Part shown: one piece after another, positions 1 to 4,189 of the stretch
Layout of the letters: each line of letters starts with the position of its first letter
Position numbering within the stretch: the first letter of the stretch is position 1
Origin: CAMCYM01 sp964405405
GTDB taxonomy: Bacteria; Bacteroidota; Bacteroidia; Flavobacteriales_D; Sanyastnellaceae
NCBI GenBank assembly: GCA_964405405.1
Contig: CAYONT010000083.1
Coordinates: 1-6,877 of the forward strand
Reading direction: 5' to 3'
DNA length: 6,877 bases
Notes under the pieces: generated by a model
Seen by the model: only the letters and a program-made list of their open reading frames with translations
The model's database searches: none
Told to the model about the DNA's origin: nothing
Program-made: the position numbers and the translations under genes

Positions 1-71
1 CCAATTCCTGGCTGGCCCAGCATGGTCTCCCGCCCATCCACTGGCACCTCGACCCATTTGGGTTCAAATGA
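1..71 (+). CDS. C-terminal end of an unidentified upstream gene (5' partial)
   Basis: The reading frame whose codons begin at position 3 is open from the window edge to a TGA at 69-71, and its last residues read IHWHLDPFGFK. Of the three plus-strand frames here it has the highest G/C at third codon positions (16 of 22 codons, against 9 of 22 in the frame of the next ORF), which fits a G+C-rich genome. Its stop lies inside an ATGA that also gives the start codon of the next ORF, the same junction seen throughout the operon. Only 22 residues are visible and no family is recognised, so no function is offered. The two other frames are also open over much of this stretch, so the call rests on codon composition and the junction. 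Confidence 0.4.
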   Translation, partial: NSWLAQHGLPPIHWHLDPFGFK

Positions 72-181
72 AGCGGTATAAAACGCTTGAGATCAGTCGG
101 TTGTTGGGTTTTGTCGGTTTATTTTCACTGTCCCCATTCGGGCAGCCTTGCAGGCCGTTCCGGATGCGGCAAAACGAATGA
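68..181 (+). CDS. Possible 37-residue micro-ORF with a hydrophobic segment
   Basis: An ATG at 68 opens a 37-codon frame ending at TGA 179-181. Both ends are 4-nt ATGA overlaps, with the preceding frame at 68-71 and the following gene at 178-181. The product begins MKRYKTLEISRLLGFVGLFS, a basic start followed by a short hydrophobic stretch, and ends in a Cys- and Arg-containing tail (around PCRPFRMRQNE). This resembles a signal peptide or a small membrane peptide. It could be a real small protein, a leader whose translation delivers ribosomes to the next start, or chance: the same frame is also open upstream to the window edge, so it could instead be the tail of a longer gene. No family is recognised. 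Confidence 0.35.
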   Translation: MKRYKTLEISRLLGFVGLFSLSPFGQPCRPFRMRQNE

Positions 182-543
182 AAACCGAAGATATGTTTGC
201 GAGCAAAGTTGGGGCCTTGGGACACGCAAAGGCCTTGGGCCTGTTGTTGGGCATTTGGGTGTACGCAGGGAGCGCATGGGGAGCAGAGACAGGAGACACC
301 TTGTACTTTGAGGTGGACGCGGACAACCACGCCTTCATGTGTCCCTTCCTGTCTCCCATCTTCATGGGATTGTTGGAAGATGCAGGGGCATACTGGGTGG
401 CAAAAGACGAAGTCCATCGGGTGCATGTGGCATTTCCTTTGGGGAGCATGGATGAGGAGGGCGTGCTGGGTTTGGCCGTCAAAACCGGCTACATGGAAGA
501 GATTGTGACGGTGGTGCGCCGGGAAACCCCGTGGCGGCCATGA
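178..543 (+). CDS. Small exported protein, possible degenerate heavy-metal-associated (HMA-like) fold
   Basis: The product has 121 residues from the ATG at 178, chosen because that ATG overlaps the preceding stop as ATGA; an upstream TTG at 148 in the same frame is less likely. Residues 1-36 look like a Sec signal: a charged start, a hydrophobic core (ALGLLLGIWVYAG) and a small-residue cleavage zone near 33-36. The mature part begins with a predicted strand (TLYFEVDAD), then HAFMCPFLSPIFMGLLEDAG, strands around YWVAKDEVHRVHVAF, a helix and a TGY motif at 103-105. This order resembles the beta-alpha-beta-beta-alpha-beta HMA ferredoxin fold, with the Met-x-Cys-x-x-Cys loop reduced to one cysteine (Cys55). 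The HMA link is inference from layout and may be wrong; metal binding by one cysteine is doubtful. The stop overlaps the next gene's start, so it is probably coupled to the large surface protein and may act with it in the periplasm. Confidence 0.7.
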   Translation: MKTEDMFASKVGALGHAKALGLLLGIWVYAGSAWGAETGDTLYFEVDADNHAFMCPFLSPIFMGLLEDAGAYWVAKDEVHRVHVAFPLGSMDEEGVLGLAVKTGYMEEIVTVVRRETPWRP

Positions 544-3500
544 GGACGGCGCTTGGGGCCCTGGCATGGTGGACGATGGGTTGTTGGATGCTGATCGCCG
601 ATGCGGCGACTGCGCAGGACAACACCTTTTACCGGAAGTACAACCTCGGGGGTATGCAGGGTGGACTCCACTTGGAACAGACCAGCGATGGCGGATTTGT
701 GGCCACCGGACAGCACCAGGACAACGGCTCTGCCGGGGGATGCGATGTCTACGTTTACCGGGTCGACGATTGCGGGAATACGTTGTGGTTCCGCATGATC
801 GGAGGGGGCGGTTCCGACGGTGGAAAGACCATCCGCGAAACGTTGGACGGGGGGTACATCATCTCGGGGCACTACATGAACAACCGGGGGCTGCTGCTCA
901 AGATGGATGCGGAGGGAGAAGTGGAGTGGCTGCGCACGTTTCCGGACATGGACTGGACGTTCTGGGCGGATGCAACGGCCGATGGTGGGTACATCGTGGC
1001 CGGTCGGAACGGAGGGGCGCCCGTGTACTTCAAGACGGACGGGGACGGGGAGGTCTTGTGGTCGAAAAGGGTGACCGGCGTGGGGGAGTTTCCCTTGTAC
1101 ATCGAGGAGTCGGACAACGGGAATTTCTACTTCACCTCGAGTTACAATGCCTCGGGTCGGGACATCGTGGTCGGAGCGCTGGCACCCAACGGGGACCTGC
1201 TGTGGTCGAAGGGGTATGGAACCGGGTGGGGGGATTCGGACCATACCGCTTGGTCGTGCCGCGGTTTGCTGGACGATGAAGCGGATTGCATCGTGATCAC
1301 CAGCCCCATCACGGCCCAAGGACATGGAGGCGAGGACATCTTGCTGGCGAAGGTGAGCACAGCGGATGGCAGCTTGCTTTGGGCGAAGGCCATTGGGGGG
1401 ACGGGCTCCGATCAGTCCCGTGAGATTCAGCGGACAGAGGCCGGATTTGTGGTCATTGGGAACACGAACAGCTCGCCTTTCCTGGCGGTGCAGCATCCCG
1501 ATGCCTTGGATTCCGACATGACCGAACGGGACATCCTGTTGGTCCATGTGGACAACGACGGGAACGAGATTTTTTCCCGGACCTACGGCTCCACCGGACG
1601 GGACAAGGGCATTGGCGTGCAGTACAACCCGGACCACACGTTCACGATCGCTGCGTATTCGAACTCGACGTTCTTCGGGGCGACCGGCGGGGGCGACTTC
1701 GATCCCCTGTTCATCCGGACCGATACCTTGGGACAAGTGGCCTGCCAGACGGGGTTTCCGGATTTGGGCTTCATGGACATCAACCTGAGCGTGGGCAATG
1801 CCGGGTCGCTGTCGAACTTTCCGATCAGCGCGCCGCCGACGGATTTTGCAGTGAACAGCTATGATCCCAATGATGTGTATCAATGCCAAATCTGCTACAC
1901 AGAGCCGGTCTTCGTCCCGAGTGCCACCGCGGTGTGTGTGGGTGAACCGGTGCAGTTCTACAACACGACGAGTGTGGGGTTGACGTGTTTCCAGGAATGG
2001 GAGGTCAATGGGGAGTTGTTTCCGGGGTTCGAGGACACGTTGTCGTATGTATTCGATGCGCCTGGGGTGTATACCACGGAGCTCTTCTCGACGTGCGGGG
2101 GCAACGAGCAGACGTACACCATCGAAATCGAGGTGTATGCGGTGTCGGTGGCTCTGTCCATGGTGAGCAACTACAACGGGGCTTCGATTTCGTGTTGGGA
2201 TGCAGGGGACGGGGCGGCTCAGGCGCAGGGCCAGGGCGGGGTGGGGCCATACACGTACCAGTGGTCGAACGGGAGTTTCCAGGCGGGATCGGGGCCGACG
2301 TTGGGGCCGGGAACGGCGTCGGTGGTGGTGACGGACGCGAATGGGTGCACGGCTTCGGGGTCGGTGGCGTTGTCGGCCCCGCCGGCCCTGCAGTTGTCGG
2401 CGGTGGAGGCATCGGATTACAATGGGTACAACATCCGGTGCCATGGGGGGTCGGATGGTTCGTTGGCGTGGGCCGTCAGCGGGGGAACGGGGGGACTGCA
2501 GCCCGGGCTCAACGGCGCTGCGGCGGCTTTCCAGGTGAACAACTTACCGGCGGGGACGCATGTTTTGGAGGTGGAGGATGCGAATGGTTGCGTGCAGTCC
2601 TGGGAGGTGGAGCTGACGGAGCCGCCGCCGCTGGCCTGCGCGGTCGAGGTGGTGTCGAACTACCACGGCTACCCGATTTCCTGCCCGGGTGCCGATGACG
2701 GTGCGGCCTCGGTCGGGGTGACGGGTGGGGTAGGGGGTTACGGGGTGGCGTGGGAGGATGGGGTGACGACGTTCTTGCATCCGTCCCTGACGGCGGGAAC
2801 CCATTTCCTGGATGCGACGGATGCGAATGGCTGTCCCACCTCGTGCTCGGTGACTCTCACCGAACCCACACCCCTGGACGGTACGTTTGCGGTCGTTCCG
2901 GACACGTGCGCCCGGGGATTGGGCCAGTGTGCCTTCGTCCCGACGGGGGGCGTGCCTGCCTACACGCCCCAGTGGTCGTTGAACGCGGGGGACGGCAACG
3001 GGTTTGCGAGGTGGGGACTGCCCACGGGAACGTATGGCCTGCAGGTCACCGATTTGAATGGGTGTACGGCCCAGTTTTCGGTTGACGTGCCGGAGATTCC
3101 GGGTGTGACAGGGGCCATCCTGCTCACCCCGGGAGACCCCTGCACGCAGGAGCCCGTCCGGTTCACCTTCGAAGGAGACCGGGCCATCGATGTCTACCAA
3201 TGGGACTTCGGCAACGGGGAGTACGCTTCGGACCCAGAGCCGGTTTATAGCTACTTCATTCCCGGGGTTTACCAGGTGGGGCTGGCGGTGGAGGACGTGT
3301 ATTCCTGCCCGCTCGAGGTTTCGGTCACGGCATTCGTCTCTTCCGCACTCAACTTGTACGTCCCCAACGCTTTCACCCCGGACAACGACGGAACCAACGA
3401 TGTGTTTCGGGTCGAAGGGGTAGGGGTGGAGGCATTCCACCTGTGGATTTGGGACCGCTGGGGCGTGCTGGTCTTTGAGTCGACCGACCCAGAAGAACCC

Positions 3501-3626
3501 TGGAACGGCAGTGTCCGTGGGGGCACGCATTATGGCCAGTCAGATGTGTACTCCTACCGGGTGGAGGCGAGTGGTCCTTGCGCGGTGGATGAGGTTTTCA
3601 TGGGGACCGTAACGGTGGTGAGATGA
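540..3626 (+). CDS. Large T9SS-secreted surface protein: beta-propeller-like repeats, PKD-like domains, SprB repeats, type B sorting domain
   Basis: The product has 1028 residues. The ATG at 540 is preferred to a GTG at 531 because it forms an ATGA overlap with the preceding stop and leaves a typical signal peptide (residues 1-25, ending DAATA before Gln-Asp). Residues about 30-430 hold seven degenerate repeats of the form T-x-D-G-G-[FY]-x-x-x-G, followed by D..L...D..G...W and G-G-x-G-x-D; the cores start near residues 48, 101, 146, 191, 244, 299 and 363, which suggests a seven-bladed propeller. A PKD-like module spans about 459-535, four SprB-type repeats about 537-853, and a PKD domain about 857-934 with WDFGNGE. 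Residues 938-1028 are a type B T9SS C-terminal domain: VPNAFTPDNDGTND, then FHLWIWDRWGVLVFES, then WNG, ending in VDEVFMGTVTVVR. In this family the domain directs export through the outer membrane by the T9SS and the protein stays at the surface or is released. Adhesion or gliding support is likely but not shown; the ligand is unknown. Confidence 0.93.
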   Translation: MRTALGALAWWTMGCWMLIADAATAQDNTFYRKYNLGGMQGGLHLEQTSDGGFVATGQHQDNGSAGGCDVYVYRVDDCGNTLWFRMIGGGGSDGGKTIRETLDGGYIISGHYMNNRGLLLKMDAEGEVEWLRTFPDMDWTFWADATADGGYIVAGRNGGAPVYFKTDGDGEVLWSKRVTGVGEFPLYIEESDNGNFYFTSSYNASGRDIVVGALAPNGDLLWSKGYGTGWGDSDHTAWSCRGLLDDEADCIVITSPITAQGHGGEDILLAKVSTADGSLLWAKAIGGTGSDQSREIQRTEAGFVVIGNTNSSPFLAVQHPDALDSDMTERDILLVHVDNDGNEIFSRTYGSTGRDKGIGVQYNPDHTFTIAAYSNSTFFGATGGGDFDPLFIRTDTLGQVACQTGFPDLGFMDINLSVGNAGSLSNFPISAPPTDFAVNSYDPNDVYQCQICYTEPVFVPSATAVCVGEPVQFYNTTSVGLTCFQEWEVNGELFPGFEDTLSYVFDAPGVYTTELFSTCGGNEQTYTIEIEVYAVSVALSMVSNYNGASISCWDAGDGAAQAQGQGGVGPYTYQWSNGSFQAGSGPTLGPGTASVVVTDANGCTASGSVALSAPPALQLSAVEASDYNGYNIRCHGGSDGSLAWAVSGGTGGLQPGLNGAAAAFQVNNLPAGTHVLEVEDANGCVQSWEVELTEPPPLACAVEVVSNYHGYPISCPGADDGAASVGVTGGVGGYGVAWEDGVTTFLHPSLTAGTHFLDATDANGCPTSCSVTLTEPTPLDGTFAVVPDTCARGLGQCAFVPTGGVPAYTPQWSLNAGDGNGFARWGLPTGTYGLQVTDLNGCTAQFSVDVPEIPGVTGAILLTPGDPCTQEPVRFTFEGDRAIDVYQWDFGNGEYASDPEPVYSYFIPGVYQVGLAVEDVYSCPLEVSVTAFVSSALNLYVPNAFTPDNDGTNDVFRVEGVGVEAFHLWIWDRWGVLVFESTDPEEPWNGSVRGGTHYGQSDVYSYRVEASGPCAVDEVFMGTVTVVR
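2148..3098 (+). repeat. Four SprB-type repeats within the large surface protein
   Basis: Four units of about 75-80 residues follow one another. The first three open with a (S/D)NYxGxxIxC-type segment (SNYNGASISC, SDYNGYNIRC, SNYHGYPISC) and a G-D/S-DG turn. All four carry a glycine-rich middle and close with a D-(A/L)-N-G-C motif: VTDANGC near residues 597-603, VEDANGC near 678-684, ATDANGC near 759-765 and VTDLNGC near 837-843. The fourth unit opens differently (VVPDTCARGLG) and is the most diverged. Such repeats are named after the gliding adhesin SprB and occur in many T9SS substrates as extended stalk-like modules; that role is inferred here. Paired cysteines in each unit could form disulfides outside the cell. 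Confidence 0.85.
2723..2745 (+). other. Candidate G-quadruplex motif on the coding strand
   Basis: Four G-tracts occur in 23 nt: GGG (2723-2725), GGGG (2727-2730), GGGGG (2733-2737) and GGGG (2742-2745), with loops T, TA and TTAC. They lie in the glycine/valine-rich middle of the third SprB repeat and would be present in the mRNA as well as the DNA. The runs may simply result from glycine codons in a G-rich strand. Confidence 0.45.
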
Positions 3627-4189
3627 TGAAAAGAGAACGCAAAATGTCCGGATGGGTCGCCCTGGTGCTCGCCCTGCTGCTCGTGGGCTCGGGCTCGACG
3701 GCGCAGGCCCAGTGGGAGGTCCAGAACCAGGTGCTGGCTTCCTCGGGCGGGACTTGGTCCGTGGGAGGGTGGACCCTCGATTTCACCCTGGGCGAGCCGG
3801 TCATCGAGACCTGGGCGTTGGGGGCGCCCGGTTCGGCGGGGGCTGGGAGCGGGGGCTGGGGCAGCGTGACCCAGGGGTTCCACCAGCCCCAGCGCGTCCG
3901 CGTCCCCCTGGTTTCGCCGGTGGGCGTTCCCGATCTCCCCGTCGGAGTCGCCGAAGTGTACCCGAATCCCTTCTCCAGCGACATCCACCTCCGACTTCCG
4001 GCCTCCGGTCCTTGGACCTGCACCCTGTTGGACGCCCATGGGAGGCAGGTGGCCCACGGTGGGGGCGCCTGGGAAGGCGAACGGGTGTGGGATTTGTCGG
4101 GTTTGGCCTCGGGCAGTTATGTGTTGATATTTCAAAACGCGGAGGGCCATGGGGGCAGAACCCACCTCATCAAAACGCACGATCGATGA
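3623..4189 (+). CDS. Small T9SS cargo protein with type A sorting domain
   Basis: The product has 188 residues. The start is in ATGATGA, so translation may begin at 3623 or 3626 (Met-Met-Lys); the first overlaps the upstream stop by 4 nt. Residues 1-29 are a clear Sec signal: MKRERK, a Leu/Val-rich core and cleavage after AQA. Next is a compact domain typical of short Bacteroidota T9SS proteins: VLASSGGTWSVGGWTLDFTLGEPVIETW (GEPVIE near residues 57-62) ending in VTQGFHQP (near 83-89). After a linker, residues about 111-188 form a type A sorting domain: EVYPNPFSSDIHLRL, then LLDAHGRQV, then WDLSGLASGSYVLIF and a basic end. In this family the domain is recognised by the T9SS, usually removed, and the cargo is anchored or released at the surface. 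The internal domain has no known biochemical function. Coupling to the genes on either side suggests matched production. Confidence 0.9.
   Translation: MMKRERKMSGWVALVLALLLVGSGSTAQAQWEVQNQVLASSGGTWSVGGWTLDFTLGEPVIETWALGAPGSAGAGSGGWGSVTQGFHQPQRVRVPLVSPVGVPDLPVGVAEVYPNPFSSDIHLRLPASGPWTCTLLDAHGRQVAHGGGAWEGERVWDLSGLASGSYVLIFQNAEGHGGRTHLIKTHDR

Noticed and set aside
57..84. TTTG followed by TATAAAAC as a promoter
   Set aside because: Spacing (16 nt) does not fit the Bacteroidota pattern and the TATAAAAC element matches its -7 consensus poorly; the upstream gene appears to run into this point, so a promoter here is not needed.
192..199. TATGTTTG, matching the Bacteroidota -7 promoter consensus TAnnTTTG
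   Set aside because: No TTTG-like -33 element at the usual spacing, and it lies inside the first small gene; most likely chance.
489..2444. 651-codon open frame on the minus strand
   Set aside because: It lies wholly opposite the well-supported T9SS type B gene, its product is Arg/His/Pro-rich with no domain, and such antisense frames are expected in G+C-rich coding DNA.
2544..3530. 328-codon minus-strand frame
   Set aside because: Opposite the SprB/PKD/sorting-domain part of the large gene; no recognisable domain and shadow-like composition.
3652..4185. N-terminal extension of the collagen/FISUMP frame
   Set aside because: This part overlaps the type A cargo gene in another frame, is Gly/Arg/Pro-rich, and the ATG at 4186 gives a signal peptide and the ATGA junction.
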